Source: Paenibacillus paridis (GTDB lineage: Bacteria > Bacillota > Bacilli > Paenibacillales > Paenibacillaceae). From it: a DNA stretch of 64,000 bases. The stretch covers positions 1 through 64,000 of the forward strand of contig NZ_VCIX01000074.1 in the NCBI RefSeq assembly GCF_006345825.1. Reading direction: 5' to 3'. The notes under the pieces are model-generated. The model was not told where the DNA came from, ran no database searches, and saw only the letters and a program-made list of their open reading frames with translations. A program made the translations under genes and the position numbers. Each line of letters starts with the position of its first letter. The first letter of the stretch is position 1. Positions 54,148 to 63,700 of this stretch are shown here, piece by piece.

Positions 54148-54975
54148 TTATCCTTTAACTGCACCCTCGGCAATCCCATGCATGATGAAGCGTTGGAAAA
54201 ATGAATAGATAATGATCACCGGAATCGCAGTCAGCACAAGCGCCGCCAGGATTAGCGACCATTCTTTGTTATATTCGCCGAACAGTGTATTCGTGGACAG
54301 GATTAACGTGTAATTGCTGGTATCCGTAAGCATAAGGAGCGGCAGCAAGAAGTCATTCCATATCCAAAGAAAATCAAGAATGGAGATCGTTACCGTAATC
54401 GGTACGAGCAGTGGAAAAATAATTTTGAAAAACGTTTGGTATTCATTACAGCCGTCAATTTGGGCAGCTTCTTCAAGCTCTCTAGGGATTGACTTAACAA
54501 ATCCGTGGTAGAGGAAAATCGCCATGTTGACGCCAAGCCCAATGTATATGATTGCAAGCCCATACGTGCTGCCTTGAACGGACAAGGCTTTGGCCATTCT
54601 AGTCAATGGGATCATGATCGAATGAAACGGAACGAGCATGGAAGCAATAAACAAGAAGAAAATAAAACTGCTGATTTTTCCGCTCGTTCTGGAAAGCTTA
54701 TAACCGGCCAATGCGGCGCAAAAAACAATCCCAGCGATTCCGATGACGGAAATGACAATCGAGTTCACCGTGCTGTTCAATAAATTAATTTGATTGAAAG
54801 CATCTGCATAGTTGTTGAAATGAAGCTTGGTTGGCAAAGAAATGAACGATTTAAACATTTCTCCCTGCGTTTTGAACGAGTTGATAATCGCAAGATAAAT
54901 AGGAAAGAAAGAGATTGCCGCCCCGATAGACAGGATGACCGTAATCAGAATGGAGGATGCTTTGTTCTGCCTCAT
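54148..54975 (-). CDS. Sugar ABC importer permease, MalG/MsmG type
   Basis: 275 residues, six membrane segments beginning ILITVILSIGAAISFFPIYL. The EAA loop is PRELEEAAQIDGCNEYQTFFKIIFP. It ends GIAEGAVKG, the typical C-terminus of MalG-type subunits (x-GLTxGAVKG). The ATG overlaps the stop of the preceding permease (ATGA). Together they form the channel of a CUT1-class importer. No ATPase is encoded here, so a shared MsmX-like ATPase is expected. Confidence 0.94.
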   Translation of the reverse strand: MRQNKASSILITVILSIGAAISFFPIYLAIINSFKTQGEMFKSFISLPTKLHFNNYADAFNQINLLNSTVNSIVISVIGIAGIVFCAALAGYKLSRTSGKISSFIFFLFIASMLVPFHSIMIPLTRMAKALSVQGSTYGLAIIYIGLGVNMAIFLYHGFVKSIPRELEEAAQIDGCNEYQTFFKIIFPLLVPITVTISILDFLWIWNDFLLPLLMLTDTSNYTLILSTNTLFGEYNKEWSLILAALVLTAIPVIIIYSFFQRFIMHGIAEGAVKG

Positions 54976-55856
54976 GCTTCCACCTCTCTTCTCTTCATCA
55001 CTTGAATCTGAATAAACGTAAAGATCAGAATAATGATAAACAAAATGACCGATTTCGCGCTGGCATATCCGTAACGGAAATTATTGGAGAACGCTTCTTC
55101 GTAAATATTCATCGTAATAACCTGCGTGCTTCGGCCAGGGCCGCCGCCAGTCAAGCCATAAACGACTTCAAACACCTTGAAGGCGCCATTGAGAGTAAGG
55201 AAGAAACAAATGGTAATCGCATGGGTTATCATAGGCAGCGTTACATTTCGGAAGGTTTGGAATGCATTAGCGCCATCGATTCTGGCTGCTTCCTTCAAGC
55301 TTTGCGGCACGCCTTGCAGACCCGCTAAGTAAATGATCATCATGTAGCCGACACCGTTCCATAACGATACCGTCAGAATGGAGAAGAAGCTGACTTTCGG
55401 ATCCCCAATCCAAGCTTGGTCCAGAAACGTCAATGCTGTTTTCTCTGCGAGCTGCGGCAGCACCTGTGCGAACACGAACGTCCACATAAATGCGCTGATA
55501 ATGGTACTGATCATGTTCGGCATAAAGAAAATGGTCCGGAAGAAACCTTTCGTTTTGCGGCGTGATTCAATGAATACGGCCAACAGCAGCGCGAACACAT
55601 TTTGCAGAACGACCATAAATACAACGTATTTTAACGTGAAAAGCAATGAACCCACAAAATCCGGGTCCTCGGTAAGCGCCTCGACAAAGTTGCCGAAGCC
55701 GATAAAGTCGTAGTTTCTGTTCAATCCGTTCCAATCGGTGAAGCTGTACACCATTCCGCTTATCGTCGGAATCAACAGGAAGACGGCATATAAAATAAAT
55801 GCAGGCGCGACAAACGTAAACAGCGAGATGTATTTTTTATAGCTCTTGGTCGGCAC
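54972..55856 (-). CDS. Sugar ABC importer permease, MalF/MsmF type
   Basis: 294 residues from GTG at 55856, preceded by AGAGGGG. Six membrane segments start at LFTFVAPAFILYAVFLLIP. SFTDWNGLNRNYDFIGFGNF is the conserved periplasmic entry of CUT1 permeases and the EAA loop is PQSLKEAARIDGANAFQTFRNVTLP. TGGGPGRSTQVITMNIYEEAF is also diagnostic. Partner of the following permease. Confidence 0.94.
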   Translation of the reverse strand: MPTKSYKKYISLFTFVAPAFILYAVFLLIPTISGMVYSFTDWNGLNRNYDFIGFGNFVEALTEDPDFVGSLLFTLKYVVFMVVLQNVFALLLAVFIESRRKTKGFFRTIFFMPNMISTIISAFMWTFVFAQVLPQLAEKTALTFLDQAWIGDPKVSFFSILTVSLWNGVGYMMIIYLAGLQGVPQSLKEAARIDGANAFQTFRNVTLPMITHAITICFFLTLNGAFKVFEVVYGLTGGGPGRSTQVITMNIYEEAFSNNFRYGYASAKSVILFIIILIFTFIQIQVMKRREVEA

Positions 55857-55888
55857 AGTATCCGCCCCTCTCCTATGTGTCTCTATTG

Positions 55889-55932
55889 AAAAGGGATGAA
55901 GCGAAGAAGGATTTCCGTCTCCTCTTCATCCC
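55889..55932 (-). other. Attenuating hairpin between binding-protein and permease genes
   Basis: GGGATGAAG and CTTCATCCC enclose an imperfect inner stem. TTTTC follows on the minus strand. It would keep binding-protein mRNA more abundant than permease mRNA. Confidence 0.6.
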
Positions 55933-55945
55933 GCTTGTTACCGTC

Positions 55946-57238
55946 TTACTTGTTTACTTTGTTATACGATTGCCATGCTTTATCGAGCGCTTTAAGAACG
56001 TCATCTTGGGACAATTGACCAGCGTAGTAAGCTTGAAGACCTTTACCCACCTCGTCTTTTACCGATTGAGGAATTTTAGGCTCTTGATAAGCTTTGCCTT
56101 CTTTGATGTACACCATCGCATCGTTGACCCAAGGGTAGCTGTCATACGTGTGAATGTTAGAAATCGGGTTGAATTTCAAGCTTTGGAAGAAATCATTTGA
56201 AGCTGTATCGTCGAGCACATAGTTAATGAAATCAAGCGCCACTTCTTTGTTTTTGGTCGTTTTGGATACCGCTAGGGAAGTGGAAGCGCCCATGTTGATC
56301 AGCGTTGCATCCGGATTGTCATTGATCGGCAACGGGGCTACGCCGAAATCCATGTTCGGATCATTTTTCAGAATCGTTTCTGCATACCAAGGACCTTGCA
56401 GCCACATTGCGCCTTTGCCAGCAGCAAAAGCAGCTGCGCCGTCATCTCCGCCGACCTCTGTAGCTTTGTCGGTTCCATTCGCGTTAATCAGGTCAAAGAT
56501 GTCGAACATCGACTTCATTTCTGTAAAGGAACCTTCATCCTTGTTCATGCGTTCAACGAAATCTTTGTTGCCTGTTTCAATAAGCGCGCCAGCCGCGAGC
56601 GGAAGCAGCAATTGCGGTATCCAAGCTTCTTTATAAGAAAGCACGAAAGGCGTAATTTTGTTCGCTTTCAGCTTCTCAGTTACAGCTTTCATTTCCGTCA
56701 ACGTTGTAGGAGGCGTAATGCCTTGTTCCGTGAAAATCTTTTTGTTGTACAAGTAACCCCATGAGATTGTCTCCAAAGGTACTGCAACAACTTTACCGTC
56801 ATTTGTTGTAACGGCCGGCTTCACGCTGTCCAGCAATTTGCCGACGAAAGGCTGGTCGGACAAATCTTCGAGGTATCCTGCTTTATAATAAGAAGGAATC
56901 TCGTTCGTTGCATGCAGGGCGAAAATGTCAGGCGCATCATTGGATGCAAGCCGTGTTTTCAAAATTTGTGCCGCATTATCGGACGTTGGCATTTCCAGCT
57001 GCACAGAAACATCGATATTTTTATCCGCTTTTTCTTTCGCTACGAAAGCCGCGATATATTTATCGTATTGCTCCTTGAACCTTGGCTGGGCGATAAACAT
57101 TTTGAGCTTAACGCTCTTCGCTTCTCCGCCGCCAGTCGAGCCGCCTTCATTATTGGTGCTGTTCGCATTGTTGCCGCAGCCTGCAAGCACGGTCGCTGCC
57201 AGAGCAGTGATCATCATACCTTTAACTATCTTTTTCAT
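55946..57238 (-). CDS. Lipoprotein sugar-binding protein (CUT1 family)
   Basis: 430 residues. Lipoprotein signal with lipobox VLAGC, then an Asn/Ser/Gly-rich linker. The mature protein is a family 1 solute-binding protein: LKMFIAQPRFKEQYDKYIAAF near the start, ASNDAPDIFALHATNEIPSYYKAGYLEDLSD, GYLYNKKIFTEQGITPPTTLTEM (the family's hallmark hinge region), and GKGAMWLQGPW. It captures a sugar, not identifiable from sequence. GGGAGGTC lies before the ATG. Its promoter shares architecture with that of the kinase gene at 60166. Confidence 0.93.
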   Translation of the reverse strand: MKKIVKGMMITALAATVLAGCGNNANSTNNEGGSTGGGEAKSVKLKMFIAQPRFKEQYDKYIAAFVAKEKADKNIDVSVQLEMPTSDNAAQILKTRLASNDAPDIFALHATNEIPSYYKAGYLEDLSDQPFVGKLLDSVKPAVTTNDGKVVAVPLETISWGYLYNKKIFTEQGITPPTTLTEMKAVTEKLKANKITPFVLSYKEAWIPQLLLPLAAGALIETGNKDFVERMNKDEGSFTEMKSMFDIFDLINANGTDKATEVGGDDGAAAFAAGKGAMWLQGPWYAETILKNDPNMDFGVAPLPINDNPDATLINMGASTSLAVSKTTKNKEVALDFINYVLDDTASNDFFQSLKFNPISNIHTYDSYPWVNDAMVYIKEGKAYQEPKIPQSVKDEVGKGLQAYYAGQLSQDDVLKALDKAWQSYNKVNK

Positions 57239-57265
57239 CTAAATTGACCTCCCAGAAGCTTGTTT

Positions 57266-57345
57266 TGTTTACGCTTTCATTGTAGCTAATTTTTGAAAGC
57301 GTTTAATTGGACAGAATTAGACTCTTTGCTTGGACAATTTTAAAC
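57266..57345 (-). promoter_or_regulatory. Activator-type promoter of the second importer operon: direct repeats and two cre-like sites
   Basis: On the minus strand ATTAAA (57302-57307), spacer 17, TACAAT (57279-57284). Immediately upstream, on the plus strand, TTGGA begins at 57307 and 57330, 23 bases apart, and the second copy continues to TTGGACAATTTTAAAC. A cre-like TGAAAGCGTAAACA (57266-57279, minus) lies just downstream of the -10 and another, TGAAAGCGTTTAAT (57294-57307, plus), overlaps the -35. Confidence 0.7.
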
Positions 57346-58395
57346 CTCGCTATTTTTCCTCATTTCACCTGGCGCAATGCCAAAATGCTTCTTGAATACG
57401 CGGTAAAAATACGTAATATCCTCATATCCCGCCATTTCTGCGATCGTTTTGATCGGTATGCTCTCATCGAGCAGCCAATCCTTCGCCTTCACCATCCGCA
57501 GATGGAGCATATAATCCGTGACGTTGCGACCGAACTCCTGCTTAAACATTTTGCTCAGATATTCTTTGCTTACAAAAAAAGCCCTTGCCAGCTGCTCCAG
57601 CGTTACCGGCTCTGCATAATGCTCCTCCATATACAGCTTGACCTCATCCAGATTCAATTTGTTTTTGAATTTCCGGTGCTGAATAAGCTGCTCCAGCATG
57701 TTTGTATACCGCCCTCTCAGAAAGGCTTCTGTATTGGCGCATGACTCTATGGCTTCCTGTCCGTAATCCGCATGCAGCGCCTCGCTTTCTTGCGAGTTAG
57801 CCTTCATGAGCTCCTTCAGCAGAAGCAGCAGCTCTTGCGCGACCTGGTCGAGCATCGCCGGCTTCGTCACGCCATTGCTCTCGAGTTCCCTCATCATATG
57901 GCCAAGTGTTGCCGTTACGCCTTCAAGGTTGAGATCGTTATAATGGGATCTAACCAGCTGCTTGAAGGTGGCGAGCGAATAAGACAAGTCCAGTGATAAG
58001 GGACTTCGTTCGTTCTGGGCAGCTTCCAATACCCGCTTGCAATTTTGCAGTGCGTTATTTAGCTCCTTAGGATCAACTGGCTTCAATAAATAATCAACCG
58101 CTTTATACCGAATTGCATGCTTTGCATACTGAAAATCATCATACCCGCTAATGACGACAGTTTTGATATGCTGATGCTGTTCATTCAACATTTGCAGCAG
58201 CTGGACGCCGTCAGTGCCGGGCATGCGCATATCTGTAATGACGATTTGGGGCTGGAGTTGTTCAATTAATTGGAGCGCCTCTTGGCCATCTTCCGCTTCC
58301 CCTATAATTTGCATTCCGAGCTCATTCCATTCACCAAACGCTTTAATAATATCTCTTGTCCAGCTCTCATCGTCCACGATTAATACCTTAATCAT
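57340..58395 (-). CDS. AraC-type response regulator, YesN family (second pair)
   Basis: 351 residues from the ATG at 58395 (AGGAGG eight bases upstream). A GTG three codons earlier overlaps the site. Receiver domain with Asp8/Asp9, phospho-acceptor Asp55 (IVITDMRMP) and Lys in LLKPVDPKEL. It has a short linker of about 120 residues, then two AraC helix-turn-helix motifs (LEQLARAFFVSKEYLSKMFK and IKTIAEMAGYEDITYFYRVFK). It overlaps the kinase stop by eight bases. It is the likely protein that binds the TTGGA repeats in front of the importer and of its own operon. Confidence 0.93.
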   Translation of the reverse strand: MIKVLIVDDESWTRDIIKAFGEWNELGMQIIGEAEDGQEALQLIEQLQPQIVITDMRMPGTDGVQLLQMLNEQHQHIKTVVISGYDDFQYAKHAIRYKAVDYLLKPVDPKELNNALQNCKRVLEAAQNERSPLSLDLSYSLATFKQLVRSHYNDLNLEGVTATLGHMMRELESNGVTKPAMLDQVAQELLLLLKELMKANSQESEALHADYGQEAIESCANTEAFLRGRYTNMLEQLIQHRKFKNKLNLDEVKLYMEEHYAEPVTLEQLARAFFVSKEYLSKMFKQEFGRNVTDYMLHLRMVKAKDWLLDESIPIKTIAEMAGYEDITYFYRVFKKHFGIAPGEMRKNSEV

Positions 58396-60166
58396 GAAGC
58401 TCACCTCCTCGTTCCATCGGAATAATTACCGTTACCGTCGTTCCTTTGTTAAGCTCACTCTCCATAGCAATACCGAAGGAAGCGCCAAAATGCATTTGAA
58501 TGCGGGTCGCTACGTTCTGAATTCCGATACGGTTCCCATGCGTCCATAGTTGCCCTGTCTGGTTATGAAGCCGTTTCTGCAGGCTCGTAAGCTTAGCCTC
58601 GCTCATCCCAACACCATTATCGCTAATTTGAATTTTTACCGTTTCCTGTTCGCAATTAATCCTGATTTGAAGATGCCAATCGCCTGATTTATTTTCCAAT
58701 CCATGCATAAACGCATTTTCTACGATAGGCTGCAATGTCAGCTTTGGAATCCGGCAAATCATCGCAGTCTCATCTATATCGATTGAAAAGGTTAGCCTAG
58801 AGGAGAATCGCTGCTTCTGAATAAGCAAATAATTGTTCAAATGATCCATCTCTGCCTTTAACGTGGCTAGGTCATTCGGGTCACGAATGACATATCGGAA
58901 CATATCGCTTAATGAGCGAATGATCTCGTAGCTCTCGATCGGTTTTTTGGTAAAAAGCATGCTGCCGATCATTTGGAGCGTGTTTTGCAGAAAATGAGGA
59001 TTAATCTGAGCTTGCAGCGCTTTTAGCTCCGCCGTCTTCTTCTCGAGGTTCATGCTGTATTCCGTTTTAATATGCTCTCTTATGCGGTAGGACATGTTGT
59101 AGAGCTTTGTCTCAAGCAAGCCGATCTCGTCTACGCGAGTAGTTTGCGGCAGTTCCGTTTCTTTAATAAGACCTAATCCTTGCATCGATCTCGCCAGCGT
59201 CACGATTGGGGTCGCCGTCCGCCATGCTAATAGCGTGGCAACAACTATCGACAATACAATCGTAATCGCTCCAATAATAAGCCCAAAATGCATCGTTGAC
59301 TGGGAGCTTTTGTTAATGAAGCTGGTCGGAATGATCGTGACCAGCTTCAGCCCTACCGATTCAATGGAATTATAGAAGACATATTCCTTGGGCATACGGA
59401 AGTACCCTTGCCCTTCACCGGTTTTCTGCACCATGGCCATCACCTCATCCGACGGCTTCTCTCCAAAAGGCTGGTACAGGATATCTCCGTCTTCACCAGC
59501 AATTAAAACTTTGTGCTCTTCTCCCCTCCCGATCAAATCCAACGTTTGATCCAGCATCGACCATTTAATTTTCAACGAAATACCTCCGAGCTTGTCCCGG
59601 TTTTCGAATCGGTTAATGCTGCGGATGAGTTGAAATTCCCCACTGGCAGCCTGCGATCTTATAATCAGGTCCTTCTGCTGCTCTACCAGCTGCTTGTATG
59701 GTTCCGGAATGGTCAGTGGCGTCTCCAGATCATACTGAAAAGAGCTAATCGTAAACAGCTTGCGCGGCTCGCTTAAATAAAGCTCGACGCCGGTGACTTG
59801 GTTGCCTGCGGAATAAAACAAATTGCTGAGCGTGTCCATAATGTTTTTTTGAGCAGCGAACTGGTTATAGATGGTAGACCCTTCCGTACTCGCCAAATAG
59901 TCGTTTAGATGAGGGCTAATGAGTACGGTATAGATCATATTGTTAAGCAGAGTAAACTGATCGCCCAAATATATGCCCGTCCATTTCATATTGGAAAGAT
60001 TCGTGCTGATGACCTCCTCCTCCATGGACTTGCGGTTGTTTTCGGTGGCGAGCACAGTAACCGCCACGATCGGAATGACGGACAAAAAGATCATCGTAAA
60101 TATCAATTTATTGCGAATGCTTCTCCGGAATGGATCAGTGACTATTCTTATAAGCCTCTCAAGCAT
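58388..60166 (-). CDS. Sensor histidine kinase, YesM family (second pair)
   Basis: 592 residues from the ATG at 60166, with AGGGGGTGG nine bases upstream. The longer frame lies inside the leader. Membrane segments at about 18-38 and 297-320 bracket a ~260-residue extracytoplasmic sensor of the dCache type. HAMP, a coiled coil (KKTAELKALQAQ) and a His_kinase module follow. The phosphorylated His is in NPHFLQNTL, where most YesM proteins have NPHFLYNTL. The N box is IVENAFMHG and the G box DNGVGM. Confidence 0.93.
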   Translation of the reverse strand: MLERLIRIVTDPFRRSIRNKLIFTMIFLSVIPIVAVTVLATENNRKSMEEEVISTNLSNMKWTGIYLGDQFTLLNNMIYTVLISPHLNDYLASTEGSTIYNQFAAQKNIMDTLSNLFYSAGNQVTGVELYLSEPRKLFTISSFQYDLETPLTIPEPYKQLVEQQKDLIIRSQAASGEFQLIRSINRFENRDKLGGISLKIKWSMLDQTLDLIGRGEEHKVLIAGEDGDILYQPFGEKPSDEVMAMVQKTGEGQGYFRMPKEYVFYNSIESVGLKLVTIIPTSFINKSSQSTMHFGLIIGAITIVLSIVVATLLAWRTATPIVTLARSMQGLGLIKETELPQTTRVDEIGLLETKLYNMSYRIREHIKTEYSMNLEKKTAELKALQAQINPHFLQNTLQMIGSMLFTKKPIESYEIIRSLSDMFRYVIRDPNDLATLKAEMDHLNNYLLIQKQRFSSRLTFSIDIDETAMICRIPKLTLQPIVENAFMHGLENKSGDWHLQIRINCEQETVKIQISDNGVGMSEAKLTSLQKRLHNQTGQLWTHGNRIGIQNVATRIQMHFGASFGIAMESELNKGTTVTVIIPMERGGELHD

Positions 60167-60242
60167 CAGATCGGCCACCCCCTGCTTCTCTTCTAGTTGA
60201 TAGGATATCCGGGATTGTAACTTTAAATCGACGCCCACACGC

Positions 60243-60279
60243 AAAAAACTAACACCCGTTGTCCCAGCAGGCGTTAGTT
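60243..60279 (-). terminator. Intrinsic terminator inside the kinase-operon leader (candidate attenuator)
   Basis: On the minus strand AACTAACGCC, a 13-base loop and GGTGTTAGTT form ten pairs (one G-U) followed by TTTT. It lies about 165 bases after the predicted transcription start and 77 bases before the kinase ATG. An upstream segment, GGCGTCAG (60347-60340), can pair with CTAACGCC of the 5' arm at seven of eight positions, a possible antiterminator. Confidence 0.65.
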
Positions 60280-60432
60280 CGTTTACTTCTGCCGTCCCGT
60301 GTGGAATGACAGCTATATAGGGGCATCATAGGTTGAAAGCTGACGCCGCAGGTATCGCCTTTTCCCTGTGCAGCTGCAGCGTTCGATCCCCATTGTATCC
60401 GTTTCAGCTCTTTTCTTGCAAATCCTGTTTAT

Positions 60433-60517
60433 TGTAAGCGTTTTAAACAGTATAGCTCGTTCGTAAATACGTTTAATTGGATTATTTTAACCTGATCGGT
60501 TGGACTATTTTAAACTT
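60433..60517 (-). promoter_or_regulatory. Activator-type promoter of the second YesM/YesN-type operon: direct repeats and cre
   Basis: On the minus strand ATTAAA (60472-60477), spacer 17, TATACT (60449-60454). On the plus strand TTGGA begins at 60477 and 60500, again 23 bases apart, and the second copy reads TTGGACTATTTTAAAC. A cre-like TGTAAGCGTTTTAA (60433-60446) follows the -10. The predicted leader to the ATG at 60166 is about 280 bases and contains no supported gene. Confidence 0.7.
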
Positions 60518-60640
60518 ATTGGCTTAATAGTTACCGGTCTCGTCCATGAGGTAAAATATTTCCGGCTAACATAGCCTGTCTTCACTTTCCCAAGCCTCAT
60601 AATTAATTTTTTGTAGACAAACAAAAAAAATCAAATGTTT

Positions 60641-60648
60641 CATACACT
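60641..60648 (+). promoter_or_regulatory. Sigma-E/sigma-K-like -10 upstream of the DUF11 gene
   Basis: CATACACT equals the B. subtilis sigma-E -10 consensus (CATACAMT) and also fits sigma-K (CATANNNT). The -35 region is not convincing. It lies about 75-80 bases before the start codon. Confidence 0.4.
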
Positions 60649-60672
60649 TGATATAGATAAGTTACTCATTCA

Positions 60673-60713
60673 TCAATCGGGGCAGCTATGCCCCTTGACC
60701 GTATCCTATTGAT
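60673..60713 (+). promoter_or_regulatory. Leader hairpins just before the DUF11 ribosome binding site
   Basis: GGGGCA, loop GCTA, TGCCCC (60679-60694) forms a perfect hairpin, and outer ATCAAT/ATTGAT can enclose it. The Shine-Dalgarno sequence AAAGGGGGTGA follows directly. Confidence 0.45.
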
Positions 60714-60721
60714 CAAAGGGG

Positions 60722-63700
60722 GTGAATCCAATACCTCTGGTCGTCCGTGCAACCTTAAATGCAACCGGCGCCATTACGTTTACAGGGAATACGCTGGGTC
60801 TTAGCCGCTCCGAAGTAGCAGGGGTTCCGGGCACATCTGACAGCATTGGCGCATTCGTTACGACAAACACTGCCGTTAGATATGGTACATACCCTCTCGG
60901 AACGACAAGCAACTATTTGGAGAACAGTTCCGCGGCCACTCTCGTACTGCCAGCCGGGAGCACTGTCCTTTATGCGGAGCTGATTTGGGGCGGAACCTAT
61001 ATTAATGGAACCGTTAATTTAAGCGCGGCCATCAATAATCCAGTTTCATTTCGAACACCGCTTGGCCTATCGAGCGTATCGCCAGATGCGGCAACAAGCA
61101 ATACCTTTGATCTTGGGGGAGGCGCTTTCGGTTATACCCGATCGGCAAACGTTACCGCTCTTGTGCTGCCAGCAGGTGCCGGTACGTACACAACGGGCAG
61201 CGTCGTCGGAACGATTATCATACCGGGAGATTCTACAGCTAATCACGCAGGCTGGACACTGGCCGTTATTTATCAGAACCCTACCTTGCCCTTTCGCAAT
61301 ATGTCTCTTCGTGCGGGAGCGATTCTCGTCCAAAGCACGTCTGGACCTGTTAATACGACAATCACTGGTTTCGCTACACCGATATCCGGAGCGCTGGGCG
61401 GCAGAGCCTTGTTCAGCGGGCAGGAGGGAGATGCTAACCGTACAGGAGACCAGGCTCTCTTTGGGCCCACCGCGGCAAGCTTGGTTGCCCTTTCGGGAAC
61501 GAATAACTTTGCAGCCAATTTCTTTGCCTCACAGATCAATAATGACAGCGGCGCGTTAAACACGACAGGAACCTTCGGTGACCGCAATCAAATAAACGGG
61601 GCTCCCGGTTCCAATATTGTTGGTGGTCGCCAAGGCTGGGACATTACCAACGTCGACATTTCGGCAAGACTCACCAATAACCAAAGCTCCGCGGTGCTGT
61701 CACTAACAACCTCGGGCGATGCCTATGTGCTCAATGCCAATGCGATTCAGGTCAACATTAATGCCCCTTTGATTACTGTTGCCCTAAGCGAGAATGCAAC
61801 GGGGCCGACGATCGGCGACATCATTACGTTTACGGTTACGGTCAGCAATTCAGGAACGGCCAACGCTGCCAGCGTCGTATTGACCGATACATTGCCGGCC
61901 GGCGTAACCTTTGTTCCCGGCAGTGTTACGGTCGGAGGCGTCTCCAAACCGACCTTCGACATCCGAACAGGCGCTCCGCTCGGATCTCTGAATCTTTCAA
62001 GCTCGATTACCGTTACTTATCAAGCTGTCGTTACGTCTTTGCCAAGCACCGCGCAGCTGTCAAGCACTGCAAATGCTGCTTTTACCTTCCAAAGCGTCGC
62101 CGGCGGTTCGATTATCACAGGGGTTATTCCATCGAATACGGTTACGATTCCCGTATATGCCCCTAATTTGTCCATTGTAAAGAGTGCGAATACTACGAAC
62201 GCAACGGTTGGCGATCAAGTCACGTATACCCTGCTTGTATCCAACAGCGGAAGCTCAGCTGCGATAGTCAATTTAACAGATAACATTCCAGCGGGGACGA
62301 CGTTTGTTCCGAACAGCTTTCGCATTAATGGCGTCATCGTTCCTGGAGCGAACCCGCCAGCTGGTGTCTCTATTGGTTCCGTAGCGGCGGGAGGATCTTC
62401 TACCATCACGTTTCAAGTCCAGGTCAATTCGCTGCCCTCACCGCCGCAGCTAGTCAATCAGGCATCTTCCACCTATACGTACCAAATTCCGGATGGAAGA
62501 GTCTTTTCGGGATCACTAGCATCCAATACGATAACAATTCCAGTCCGGCTTCCTAGCGTCATGATCGTCAAGAGTGCCAGCCTCGCCGATATTGCCGTTG
62601 GTGAAATCCTTACCTATACCTTGGTCGTTACGAACAGTGGCATTGCTGCCGTTACGAACGTTATCGTGACAGATCCTATTCCTTCCGGAGCACAGTTTGC
62701 AGCGGGAAGCGTTATCGTCGCGGGAGTGTCACAACCAGCGGCAAACCCGGCAAGCGGCATATCGATTGGAACCATAGCGCCTGGCAGCTCGGTAACCGTT
62801 ACGTTTGGGATTAACGCGGTAGCCGTTCCAAGCACAGGTACCTTCATCAATCAGGCTTCCGTCTCTTACAGCTCGGGCGTTTTCTCGGGTTTGTCCGTTT
62901 CAGGCTCCGTGACTACTCCCGTCTACCAACCGATTATTGGCGTTGTCAAAACAGGATCGCCAACCAATGCCACCGTCGGCGGGACGATCACCTATTCGTT
63001 CACAGTAAACAATACTGGTAATATTACCGCACAGGGCACTCTGACGGATAACATTCCAAGCGGAACAGCTTTCGTGCCCGGCAGCGTAATCGTGAATGGC
63101 CTAGCTCTGCCAGGTGCCAGTCCCGTTACCGGAATTCCGCTTGGCGCATTGACAACGGCGGCTCCTTCTACGGTTTCTTTTCAAGTGGCGCTTAACACCT
63201 TGCCATCGCCTGCCACTCTGATCAATCAAGCCGCGGTCGGCTACACCTACCAACTGCCAAGCGGTCGAAACTTATCCGGAAGCAGCAGCTCCAACACCGT
63301 AACCCTTACCGCCCAAGCTCCGAACGTAACGGTATCCAAAAGCGCAAATTCCACAGCAGCCGCGATTGGCGACATCATAACCTTTACGATTAATGTTGGG
63401 AATAGCAGCATTGTGCCCGTCACGAACGTTAATTTCTCTGACTCCATACCTAACGGAACAAGCTTCGTCAGCGGCAGCACGACGATTAACGGCGTGACAA
63501 GCGCCGCCAATCCGAACACGGGTCTATCACTTGGGACAATTAATCCCTCAACAACGGTAACCGTTGCCTTTCAGGTACAGGTAACTTCACTGCCTACTCC
63601 TGCAATTATCGCCAACCGTGCCGGCGTCAGCTATACTTCGGGCGCCTTTAGCGAATCATCTTTATCCGAAACGGTGAATATCCCCGTCTTCCAGCCAATC

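Noticed and set aside
60280..60440. Known riboswitch class in the kinase leader
   Set aside because: I compared it by eye with c-di-GMP, T-box, SAM, TPP, cobalamin, guanidine and ZTP signatures and saw no match. It is reported only as an attenuator candidate.
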